Of a stretch of 64,000 nt of DNA, positions 28,120 to 36,404 are shown piece after piece (position 1 is the stretch's first letter; every line of letters starts with the position of its first letter). Origin of the DNA: Formosa haliotis. GTDB lineage: Bacteria > Bacteroidota > Bacteroidia > Flavobacteriales > Flavobacteriaceae. The stretch covers positions 1,051,501 through 1,115,500 of the forward strand of contig NZ_BDEL01000001.1 in the NCBI RefSeq assembly GCF_001685485.1. Reading direction: 5' to 3'. The position numbers and the translations under genes are program-made. The notes beneath the pieces were generated by a model. That model searched no databases and was not told the DNA's origin. It saw nothing but the letters and a program-made list of their open reading frames with translations.

Positions 28120-28868
28120 ATGAAAAAACTAGAGTTATCAGAAGTTAAAAAATACGTAGAAGACAATATTGGTGATTTCCACAAAAAAGAGTTGATAAAC
28201 TTGACCAACTACAATTAAAGACTGTTTTGAGGAAGAAAAATCCATATTTATTCAAGGCAAAGAATATAATGACAGCTCAGGAGTTAATTCAAGGAGTTGT
28301 TGATGCTTTTATTTCATCTAGCGAAGAAGGAATATTTGGTAATTGGTTAGAAGGACTGGCAGTATTTGTTAATGGAAAAGTTTACGATGGAAGAAAATCT
28401 GGGATTCCTGGGGTTGATTTAGAATTTGACAATAATAATGTACGATATATAGTTTCGATAAAGTCTGGTCCAGCTTGGGGTAATGATAGCCAAATCAAAA
28501 AAATGGTTGACAATTTTAATTCTGCAAGAAAGGTACTTAGGACATCTGGCTCTAATGTAAATGTTATGGCTATAAATGGTTGCTGTTATGGAAGAACAAC
28601 ACCTAAGAATAATTACAAGCAAAAAGGGGATTATTATAAGTATTGCGGTCAAGTATTTTGGAGTTTTATATCAGGAAACAATAATTTGTACAAAGAAATT
28701 GTAGAACCTCTTGGTTATTTAGCACAAGAAAAAAATGAAGACTATATAAAATCATATACTCAAAAAATCAACCTTTTTACAAAAGAACTAGCGAATGACT
28801 TTTTTAAGGATAATGGAGAGATTGATTGGGATAAACTATTAGAATTCAATTCAAAAGGAAATATTTAA
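28120..28868 (+). pseudogene. Type II restriction endonuclease (PmeII-family-like), apparent frameshift
   Basis: The start ATG 28120 gives KKLELSEVKKYVEDNIGDF, and the frame stops 32 codons in. One extra A in the run 28183-28188 yields RVDKLDQLQLKTVLRKK and joins the long frame ending at 28868, about 249 residues. The core has GVDLEFDNNNVRYIVSIKSG, a D-x(n)-(S)-x-K nuclease centre of the PD-(D/E)xK kind, preceded by IFGNWLEGLAVFV. Sequence style and the adjacent cytosine methyltransferase point to the PmeII-like type II enzymes. I am not certain of its recognition site. If the shift is real the nuclease is dead and the methylase is an orphan; sequencing error is more likely. Confidence 0.7.
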
Positions 28869-28899
28869 AATTTTGCTTTAATTTATACTATAATACATC

Positions 28900-28950
28900 T
28901 ATCTTTGGTACTTTGTAATATTTCGCAAACGAAAGTATGTTAAGTACCAA
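28900..28950 (+). promoter_or_regulatory. Promoter and inverted-repeat operator of the methyltransferase gene
   Basis: TATCTTTG at 28900-28907 fits the Bacteroidota -7 consensus TAnnTTTG, 43 bp before the methylase ATG; a good -33 TTTG is not present at ideal spacing. A perfect 9-bp inverted repeat TTGGTACTT (28905-28913) / AAGTACCAA (28942-28950) overlaps this box and the start codon. A small hairpin TTTCG/CGAAA (28921-28934) lies between. This would allow self-repression by the HTH at the methylase N-terminus. Confidence 0.45.
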
Positions 28951-30362
28951 TGATAAGTGTAAAAACAGCATCAGAAAGATTAAATATTTCCCCGCAACAA
29001 GTCAGAAATCTATGTAGGTCTGGTAAGTTAAAGAGTGAAAAGTTAGGCAATGCATGGGTTATTGAAGAATCAAATTTGGAATACTACTTCGACACTACCT
29101 GCTCTGGAGTAGCTGAAGACCAAGCAAAATATGAAACTAAGAAACAATCAAAAGATACTCCAATAGCATTAAGTTTCTTTAGTGGAGCTATGGGGTTGGA
29201 TATTGGCTTAGAAAAAGCTGGTTTTAAAACAATATTTGCAAGTGAGATTAATAATGCTTGCCGAAAAACTATCTTAAAGAATAATCCTGAGATTAACCTA
29301 ATTGGAGATATTTTAGATTACTCTCCACAAGAGATTAAAAAGATATCTGGATTAACCGAAAATGATGATATTGATTTAATTGTAGGTGGACCACCTTGTC
29401 AAGCATTTAGCACAGCAGGTAAAAGAAAGGGCTTTGAGGATAAGAGAGGGAATGTATTTTTAACATTTATTGATATTATTATAGCTTTAAGACCTAAATA
29501 TGCAGTAATTGAAAATGTTAGAGGTTTATTGTCAGCTCCTTTAAAACATAGACCACATAAATCAAGAGGAGATGAGTTTGAAGAGCTAACTGCTGATGAA
29601 CTGCCAGGGGGAGCGCTTAATCATATAATTAATAAACTAAGAGAAAGTGGATATGCTACATCCTTTAATCTATATAACTCTGCTAATTTTGGTACTCCCC
29701 AAAAGAGAGAAAGAATTGTAATTATTTGTTCACGAAATGGAGAAAAACCTCCGTTTTTAGAACCAACACACTCTGAGCATGGAATAAATAATCTTCCAAA
29801 ATGGAGGACATTTAAAGATGCTGTATCTAGGTTATCAGATTCTAATCATGATTACATCAACTTTCCTGAAAAAAGGTTGAAGTATTATCGTATGATTAAT
29901 GAAGGTAAAAACTGGCGTAGTTTGCCAATAGAAACACAAAAAGAAGCTATGGGGGCATCTTTCTATTCAGGTGGTGGAAAAACTGGATTTTTAAGACGGT
30001 TGGCTTGGGATAAACCAAGTCCAACATTATTAACACATCCAGCTATGCCTGCAACAGACCTTTGTCATCCAATAGAGAACCGACCTTTGAGTATTCAAGA
30101 ATACAAAGCAATACAAGAGTTTCCCGAAGATTGGCAGATAGAAGGGAGTATTCTTGAACAATATAAACAAATCGGCAATGCTGTTCCTGTTGGGTTAGGC
30201 TTTGCTGTTGGCAAACTTTTAGTGAAACTAATTAGAGGACAAAAGATAGAAAATTTCAAAGATTTTAAGTTCTCGCGATACTTGAATACTGATGATAAAA
30301 GCTGGCAACAAAATTTTAACAAGCAACGAAAGAAAACAAATTCATATACATTGGAATTGTAG
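28950..30362 (+). CDS. DNA (cytosine-5)-methyltransferase with N-terminal HTH
   Basis: 470 residues. Residues 1-55 form a helix-turn-helix/excisionase-like domain (VKTASERLNISPQQVRNLC). The C5-methylase core follows: motif I LSFFSGAMGLDIGLEKAGF, motif IV with catalytic Cys GGPPCQAFSTAG, motif VI VIENVRGL, motif VIII TPQKRERIV, and motifs IX-X ending KQIGNAVPVGLG. The variable target-recognition region lies around residues 300-380. It protects the genome from the nuclease encoded 81 bp upstream. The extra HTH and an inverted repeat over its own start suggest autoregulation, seen in some methylases that double as regulators. Confidence 0.95.
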   Translation: MISVKTASERLNISPQQVRNLCRSGKLKSEKLGNAWVIEESNLEYYFDTTCSGVAEDQAKYETKKQSKDTPIALSFFSGAMGLDIGLEKAGFKTIFASEINNACRKTILKNNPEINLIGDILDYSPQEIKKISGLTENDDIDLIVGGPPCQAFSTAGKRKGFEDKRGNVFLTFIDIIIALRPKYAVIENVRGLLSAPLKHRPHKSRGDEFEELTADELPGGALNHIINKLRESGYATSFNLYNSANFGTPQKRERIVIICSRNGEKPPFLEPTHSEHGINNLPKWRTFKDAVSRLSDSNHDYINFPEKRLKYYRMINEGKNWRSLPIETQKEAMGASFYSGGGKTGFLRRLAWDKPSPTLLTHPAMPATDLCHPIENRPLSIQEYKAIQEFPEDWQIEGSILEQYKQIGNAVPVGLGFAVGKLLVKLIRGQKIENFKDFKFSRYLNTDDKSWQQNFNKQRKKTNSYTLEL

Positions 30363-30735
30363 TAAGTTGCTGTTAATAAGAAAAACTACCGCTAATAATG
30401 TGTCATAAGTAATGTGGGGAACGTAGTGTTTATAAGAGTTTGTATGTTTTTTTTAGCCCCGCCAAAACTACGATTTGACAGGATAAATAAAAATTGAAAG
30501 TTAACTGTAAAATCGTAGTTTTGGCTACTTAGGTATTTGAGACAGTTGTGGGTTAAATCCCGCACTACTCATACACGAGCCGTCAGACTGTCTAATAACT
30601 ATTGCTTTTTTAGTTACATTTTCAAGAAGTTCTCAAGTAATTTCCAGGTGATTTTTGTATCTTTTAGTTATGAAATTCATACCTGGAAAAGACCGAAAAC
30701 AGACCTGCCTTTTTCCTGTTTCTCTTGATGATTAA
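30363..30735. other. Intergenic region after the methylase with strong inverted repeat
   Basis: No gene is supported. CGCTAAT at 30390-30396 followed by AATGTGTCATAAGTAATGTG resembles the left half of the attC-like hairpins seen around cassettes in Bacteroidota, but no matching right half is found. A perfect 16-bp inverted repeat lies at 30461-30525. A tRNA T-arm-like word near 30547-30565 has no further cloverleaf. Confidence 0.35.
30461..30525. repeat. 16-bp perfect inverted repeat
   Basis: Arms GCCAAAACTACGATTT (30461-30476) and AAATCGTAGTTTTGGC (30510-30525) around a 33-nt loop, about 100 bp after the methylase stop. There is no T run, so it is not a simple intrinsic terminator. It could be part of a cassette or a small mobile-element end. 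Confidence 0.6.
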
Positions 30736-30948
30736 ATAGATTCCGAGAATAACGTAAGGTCTATAGATCAATTTCCTATAGTTGTTGCTGAAGCTAAAAC
30801 CCCCATTCGTCCAGCGATAAGTTGGTTAGATAGTGCACATGAAGTTCATGATATTTATGAAAATACAATATGTACCACACACCTATCAGTACCATGGGTA
30901 CGGATAGCAAAGAAGATTTTGAAAACATCTTTGAAGATATGGATTTAA
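30736..30948 (+). pseudogene. Fragment of a type I restriction subunit (HsdR-like)
   Basis: The open frame has no start codon. Its first 45 codons read FPIVVAEAKTPIRPAISW and then HEVHDIYEN, which fits the nuclease region of type I HsdR proteins (the E-x-K core AEAKTP followed by a conserved segment). Similarity fades after about 30870. A 50-codon frame at 30870-31022, in another phase, may be a further piece. This is a dead remnant and shows that the region held another restriction system. Confidence 0.5.
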
Positions 30949-31050
30949 ACTCTACCAAATTAAGAAAAAGCCCTGCACTCGTAACAAGATTATCGCTAAA
31001 ATACTCACGCATTTTAAACTAAGTTTAAGATGACAAAAAGAATATTGTAA

Positions 31051-31677
31051 ATGGAATTAGGTCTGGAAATTATTTTTTCTATAATAGGTACGATAATAAT
31101 AATTGTTCTAATAGGTATTATTGATGTTAAAGAAAAACGTATTAAAGTTTTAGAAAAAGCTTTAAAATCAGCACATACGGAACTAGAAAGGGGTTTTAAA
31201 CCTAGAAAACCTTCAAATGTTGGTTCAAATAATAGCCCTAAAGACTTCATTGTACCCGAAACTAAACCACTTTCAACATCTAAAACAACAGCAAAAAGAG
31301 AAATAAATTTTGCTAATCTTAAAAAAAGTGAAGCCACCTATTTTATAAATAATGATCAAGATGAATATTTCCTAACTGTGGAAAATACACGGTTCTCCAA
31401 TATTAATAAGGCTAAACCCGTATGGTGGTTCGATATTCCACCTGAATTGTTTAAAAATGATCTACACTTAATTTTAAATACGAAGAGCAAAATGTATTGG
31501 TTGCGAATTCCCAGAGGCACTTTTGATTTACCCCAACAACATTTTTATATTAGACAAGACAATAACAAAGTACAGCTAAGGATCTCAACTGAACGAGGTA
31601 ATTATTTCATGAGAGACATAGCGCCTATGAGCCGTGGTGTCGGTTTTGAGAAGTATATTGTTAAAGAATATAGGTAA
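31051..31677 (+). CDS. Hypothetical protein with N-terminal membrane anchor
   Basis: 208 residues. A single membrane helix (residues about 5-25, IIFSIIGTIIIIVLIGII) is followed by a short coiled coil (EKRIKVLEKALKSAHTEL), a proline-rich linker and a C-terminal domain of about 100 residues with many aromatics (VWWFDIPPELF, MYWLRIP). I do not recognise the family. It stands alone in the accessory region, 29 bp after the HsdR-like remnant. Membrane topology suggests the C-terminal domain is cytoplasmic or periplasmic depending on insertion. Confidence 0.6.
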   Translation: MELGLEIIFSIIGTIIIIVLIGIIDVKEKRIKVLEKALKSAHTELERGFKPRKPSNVGSNNSPKDFIVPETKPLSTSKTTAKREINFANLKKSEATYFINNDQDEYFLTVENTRFSNINKAKPVWWFDIPPELFKNDLHLILNTKSKMYWLRIPRGTFDLPQQHFYIRQDNNKVQLRISTERGNYFMRDIAPMSRGVGFEKYIVKEYR

Positions 31678-31849
31678 ATTCCTATTAGGATATAACCCAA
31701 TAAAATTAATCTGGCTAAAAATCAAATATGATGTCTAATGGCAAAATATCTAATTTAAAATGGTTATACATAAGTGTTAATCTAAGAGTTGCTGTATTAG
31801 AATAAAATACATAATTTTAGATGTTTTTATTGTAATAATTTCATAAGTG

Positions 31850-32973
31850 ATGTCAGATAAAAAAGGCCTTACAATAAAGCAGGTTTACGATTTAGTTTGG
31901 TCGAAACCTCTTATTACTGTAGCTAGGGAACTCAATATTGATGCCTATACCTTACGTAAAATATGCAAGCAACATAACGTTCCCATGCCAAAATCTGGCT
32001 ATTGGCAAAAACTGAAACATAATAAAGAGGTTTCTAAAGAAGTGCTTTCTTCAGAAATAGAAAAGGACCCAACTCTAATCATTAAATTAAATGAAAATGG
32101 TCATCTTATCTATAAGCAACAAACCAAGGAAGCAGATAAAATAAAAACTGAAATAGAAAGTATAGGGAAGTTAACAGTCCCTGAAAAACTCTCAAATCCA
32201 CACAAGTACATTAAAGCCACTCGGGAAAACCATAAGGCTATTAAAATCAGAAACCGTACCAGAAATTGGGACATAAAAATAGATGAAACCAATGTATTGA
32301 GTGTTAGTGTATCAGATGAATTGTTTCCAAGAGCATTAAGGTTTATGGATACATTGATAAAAGTAATGGAAATACGGGGATATGGTATTACAGCATCTCG
32401 AAAAACAACCATAGTGTTAAAGACGCAATCCTACAATATACGTTTAATTGAAAAGCATAAGAGGGTAAAACGGGAAACAAATAACAGTTGGCCTGAATTC
32501 GATCTGGTGCCAACAGGAAACTTGTGTTTAAAAATCGATAGATCATATCCTATAAAAGAATGGGGAGATACTAAAACAACAGTTTTAGAAGATAAAATAG
32601 CAGACATTTTAGCCTGGATAGAGTTAAAAGCGGAAGAGGATAGAAAACAACAAATAGCTAATAGAATTTGGTGGGCTGAACAAGAGAAAATTCGTAAAAG
32701 AAAGAAGCCATACAAGAACAAAAAGAGCGAGAACTTTTAAAATTTAAAGCATTACTAGCAATGGCAACCCGTTGGCAGAAAGCAGAATATTTACGTAATT
32801 TTAATAAGGCATTAGAAAGTCATGATGTTAAGCTTCAGTTTGAAAATGAAGTAATAGAAGACCCTGTACAATGGGTAAAAGACATAGCAGATTGGTACGA
32901 TCCTTTAATTGAAAAAGAAAATCCCTTAATGGAAGGTATCGATAAAGAGACCTTAACTTTTAACAAAAAATAA
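31850..32973 (+). pseudogene. HTH DNA-binding protein of unknown role, apparent frameshift
   Basis: The start is ATG 31850 (a GTG lies just before it). The N-terminal 60 residues form an HTH (LTIKQVYDLVWSKPLITVA, LRKICKQHNVPMPKSGYW), a domain seen on widespread uncharacterised bacterial proteins. A middle domain of about 130 residues and a charged helical C-terminus follow. The frame ends at 32740 after KNKKSENF. One more A in the run 32701-32703 instead gives EAIQEQKERELLKFKALLAM and joins the frame to TAA 32971-32973, for about 375 residues. No enzymatic motif is seen. It probably binds DNA through the HTH. Confidence 0.65.
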
Positions 32974-33312
32974 GGCTATAGTAGTAACATTATATCTTTA
33001 AGTTCTAATTGGATATATGAACTTAAACCAGATGAAATAGGTTGCTATAAAATTCTAAAAGTTGCAAGCAGAAAAATGCCTCTAGACAATTCATTAAACT
33101 TCCAAGATATTGTTCCTAAAATAGTAGGATATTCTGGTGCAGAAATTGTTTTCGTTGTTAAAGAAGCTGCAATAAATGCACTTAAACGATCTGTAAATGT
33201 TAAAGATATTATCATAGAAAACTATCGGATAGATATTGACCTTAATAAATTAAAAATAACAAAAAATGAATTTACTTTGGTAATTGAAAAACTAAAAGAG
33301 AATACATTATAA
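32974..33312 (+). pseudogene. C-terminal fragment of an AAA+ ATPase (Cdc48/FtsH-type lid)
   Basis: The frame directly follows the stop of the previous gene and has no start before ATG 33076. It reads KPDEIGCYKILKVASRKMPL and then DIVPKIVGYSGAEI with KEAAINALKR, the standard end of AAA domains (R-P-D-x-x-x-R, K-I, the GYSGAD lid). Walker motifs are absent, so the ATPase itself is gone. It is likely a relic of a gene lost by deletion; the HTH gene and this piece could also be parts of one former operon. Confidence 0.6.
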
Positions 33313-33370
33313 TAGGCGAAAAGTCAGAAATAAAACGATGCACAACAAATTACTATACTAAAAATCAAAA

Positions 33371-33453
33371 GTAAATATTACACTTATACACCTTACAAAG
33401 GTAAATTTTACCTATATTTACTCTCGTTAATAAAACGTGAGTAAATATTACCC
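33371..33453 (+). promoter_or_regulatory. Repeated palindromic operators upstream of the second fic gene
   Basis: GTAAATATTAC occurs at 33371-33381 and 33441-33451, GGTAAATTTTACC at 33400-33412, and ATTTACTC/GAGTAAAT form an inverted pair at 33416-33423 and 33439-33446. All share the GTAAA half-site. They end 10 bp before the fic ATG, so the protein or a linked regulator probably represses this promoter. Confidence 0.55.
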
Positions 33454-33462
33454 TTGTTCAAA

Positions 33463-34548
33463 ATGACAGATTTTAATAGAGATACGCCTTACAATACCTT
33501 ACCACTATTGCCTCCCAATAAAATGTTGGAAACAACAAAAGTGTTGCGTAAAACTATTGATGCCAGTAGAGCATTAGCACAGCTTAATGGTATGCTCACT
33601 AATTTGCCAAACCCAACATTATTTTTAGACACTATTCATTTACAAGAGGCAAAAGCAAGTTCCGAAATAGAAAACATTATTACAACTAACGATGATTTAT
33701 ACAAATCTTTAGTTGCCGATAAAAAGTTTGATAACCCTGCAACAAAGGAAGTACTAAGTTATAAAGAAGCGCTTTGGAAGGGTTTATACGATATAGAAAA
33801 ACGCCCGTTTATAAGTACAAATTTATGCATAGACATAGTGCAACGCATAAAAAAGAATACGGCAGGAATAAGAACCACTCCTGGTACTGCTCTAAAAAAT
33901 GCTAAAGGGGAAACGATTTATACACCACCGACAGGAGAAACTGTTATAAGGGAGAAATTAGCCAATTTAGAAACGTTTATTAATGAAAATGATACCATAG
34001 ACCCATTAATAAAAATGGCGTTAATGCATTATCAATTTGAAGCCATACACCCGTTTAGTGATGGTAATGGAAGAACAGGACGCATCTTGTTATTACTCTA
34101 TTTAAAACTAGAAAAACTATTAGACACACCTGCTATTTATTTAAGCGAGTATATTATAAAAAACAAAGCAGATTATTATAATAAATTACGTGAAGTCACC
34201 GAAAATAATGATTGGGAATCGTGGATATTATATATGTTAGAAATGGTAGAATATACCGCTAAAAAAGGTTTAAAGCGTTTAAAAGTTGTTACCGAGTTAA
34301 TGGAGCAAATGACATCTGAAATTAAAGAAAAATTGCCTAAAGCATATACTAAAGAACTTGTAGAAATACTTTTCAGGTTACCTTATACCAAAAGACAATT
34401 TTTAATTGATGAAAAATTAGGAACCCCTAAAACAGTAGGTAATTATTTAATGGACTTAGAAGCTGCAGGCTTTTTAATGTCCGAAAAAGTTGGTAAAGAA
34501 AAACTATACCTCAATCATAGATTAATGGCTGTATTAGAGCAGGCTTAA
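33463..34548 (+). CDS. Fic-family AMP transferase (SoFic-like)
   Basis: 361 residues from ATG 33463; an upstream TTG at 33454 is only a frame extension. The inhibitory helix motif SSEIEN (S-x-x-x-E-N) is near residue 69, so it is class II. The Fic motif HPFSDGNGRTGR around residue 200 has the catalytic His, and a beta-hairpin flap (ETIYTPPTGET) lies before it. A C-terminal winged-helix-like region follows (LGTPKTVGNYLMDLEAAGF). Compared with the first Fic protein of this window it has a different N-terminal domain, so the two are not simple duplicates. It probably modifies host targets; its partner is unknown. Repeated operators lie just upstream. Confidence 0.93.
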   Translation: MTDFNRDTPYNTLPLLPPNKMLETTKVLRKTIDASRALAQLNGMLTNLPNPTLFLDTIHLQEAKASSEIENIITTNDDLYKSLVADKKFDNPATKEVLSYKEALWKGLYDIEKRPFISTNLCIDIVQRIKKNTAGIRTTPGTALKNAKGETIYTPPTGETVIREKLANLETFINENDTIDPLIKMALMHYQFEAIHPFSDGNGRTGRILLLLYLKLEKLLDTPAIYLSEYIIKNKADYYNKLREVTENNDWESWILYMLEMVEYTAKKGLKRLKVVTELMEQMTSEIKEKLPKAYTKELVEILFRLPYTKRQFLIDEKLGTPKTVGNYLMDLEAAGFLMSEKVGKEKLYLNHRLMAVLEQA

Positions 34549-34589
34549 TTTATATTAGAAAAAAAATAAAACACCATTAAATTTAAACT

Positions 34590-35764
34590 ATGAACTTCAT
34601 TAAGAATAAAGTATTTCAAATTACATGTTTGTTTTTTTTTGTCCTAGAATTAAACGCTCAAATCATTGAAACAAAGTTAGCACCAGGGGTCGATGAAACG
34701 AATACTGAATTTATGGAAATCTTTGATTTATGGAAATCTTATTTGAAAAATAGCCCTGATAAAATTTATGATAATCCTTATTGGAATTTAAAAGAAAAAG
34801 AGAGTTACAAATCTTATGATTTGTTAAATTCTCATGGATTTTTATCTCCTTCATTATATGGGTTAAATGTTAAGAATGTCGTGCTTTATATTCAAAAAGA
34901 AAAAAATTTTCATGTAATTGTATCAGAATATTATTGGCTGAATCAAGAAGAAATGTACCCTCTAGCCATTACTAAAGTCATTGCTAAAAAAATGATTTAG
35001 GTGAATTCAAGTTACATAATTGGTTGCCTTATTACACGAGAAATTGGAAAACAAATAAATCGGGTCTTATTACTTATGTTTATCCATCATCTTATGAGCT
35101 AAATATGGATGAAGTGAAAAATGCTAATAAATTTGTAGATAATCTAAATAGGTTGTTTGATTTGGCAGAAGAGCAAATTATATACTATATAAACGAAAAT
35201 TGTGATAATATTTTTTATTCACAAGGGTATGAGTTTGTGATGTCCATGGGGCGTGAACCAAATCGTTGCGGATTCTTCGATAGTATAAACAACATTGTTT
35301 ATACTATCGAAGAATCAGGAGCATTCCATAAGCATGAATTAATTCATTTAATAAATAAAAAATTTCCAAAAGCAAACCCTATTTTGCTAAGTGGTTTAAG
35401 TATCTATACAGACAGTCCTAATTGTTTATTAGGGAAGCCTTTTATTTATCATGTTGGAAAAGTTCAAGAAATAATTGAAAACAACCCGAACATTGATTTA
35501 TCAAATTGGTGGGATGTCAAACGTGTAGACAGTATAACGGAACCATTATATGTTACGGGTGCAATATTGTGTGATATTATTTTAGAATTTGGAGGAATAG
35601 AATTTTTCAAAGATGCATTACAAAGTGGCTATGAGGACCAAGACCTGTTAAATTTCTTTGATACAAAAATGGGGTTAACAAAGAAAGATTTAAACATTGA
35701 AATGAAAAAACGAATTTATGAAATTTCTGAAATGGAAAAAATGACTTTTTTAATTAAATTATAA
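34590..35764 (+). pseudogene. Exported HExxH metallopeptidase-like protein, apparent frameshift
   Basis: Signal peptide (FQITCLFFFVLELNAQ), then about 120 residues. The frame ends at AKKMI. One more A in the seven-A run 34986-34992 gives NDLGEFKLHNWL and joins a second frame that starts at the internal 35024. The reconstructed length is about 391 residues. It contains HKHELIHLINKKF, an H-E-x-x-H zinc site, followed about 55-60 residues later by TEPLYVTGAILCDIIL, where M1-like gluzincins carry structural residues. I do not recognise a named peptidase family. The catalytic part also holds the 46-bp palindrome (35271-35316), which encodes FFDSINNIVYTIEES. Confidence 0.55.
35271..35316. repeat. 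46-bp near-perfect palindrome inside a coding sequence
   Basis: Two 22-nt perfectly complementary arms (35271-35292 and 35295-35316) around a 2-nt centre. The outer words are GATTCTTCGATAG and its complement. It lies within the HExxH protein gene and is translated in frame. It could form a cruciform or a very stable RNA hairpin. Confidence 0.9.
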
Positions 35765-35780
35765 TATTAGGATACAATGA

Positions 35781-36104
35781 CTACCCCCTAATTATAAACA
35801 ACCAGATGGTAAAGATTGTAGCCCAACTTGTATAAAGATAATTGCAAAATATTATGATAAAACTATCAGCTTATCTTCTCTAAGGATACTTAATGAAACC
35901 CAAAAAGTGGGTAGTAGTTTACTTAATCTTAGTAAAGCAATTAAAGAGATAGGTTTTCGAAGTCTAGGTGTAAAAATAAATTTAAAAGAATTATTTCCAA
36001 TTCGTTATTTTGACACACATATACCCCACATTTACAAAAGCAACCAAGCAGTCATGGTTTCTAATCTCTTAATATTTATATTTGGTGATATTAAAAGATT
36101 TTGA
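35781..36104 (+). pseudogene. Fragment of a C39-type peptidase domain
   Basis: The frame is open from 35781 after a stop, with no ATG before 35907. It reads NYKQPDGKDCSPTCIKIIA and LSSLRILNETQKVGSSL, the start of the peptidase C39 domain of bacteriocin-type ABC transporters (the catalytic Cys is in DCSPTC). The C-terminal end diverges, and no His/Asp pair or ABC domain follows. It stops at 36104, truncated and probably dead. It lies next to an exported zinc peptidase-like protein, so a small peptide export locus may once have stood here. Confidence 0.6.
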
Positions 36105-36404
36105 AGGTAATTAAAATTAAATTTCTTTTACTTGACTTTTTTGTAATTAAATTTTCACTTTCTGTACTACGCATGTACCACACACCCACCTAAACCCTTG
36201 CTATACCTGAATAGTTAATTACTGTATCGGGAAATAAATCCTACTTTGCTATCCTTTGCTTAATTTATAGTAAATTGTTGCTAAATTTCTTACTTATAAA
36301 AAAGGCAAGGTATTACTGTTGAAAAACAGCAATAAACTATTTCCTCCTGTTTATAAAGTTTAGGAGTTTTTATTAAATTTCAGGCTTTTGAACCCTAATT
36401 TCTT
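36105..36404. other. Intergenic region before the PL8 lyase
   Basis: 300 bp, no gene. It contains a short hairpin CTCCT/AGGAG (about 36344-36366) followed by TTTTT, a weak terminator candidate. The 14-mer ATGTACCACACACC at 36173 is also found at 30870. No clear promoter consensus is seen. Confidence 0.35.

Noticed and set aside
30541..30575. tRNA T-arm-like sequence (GTGGGTTAAATCCCGC)
   Set aside because: No acceptor, D or anticodon arms can be built around it, and no CCA end follows.
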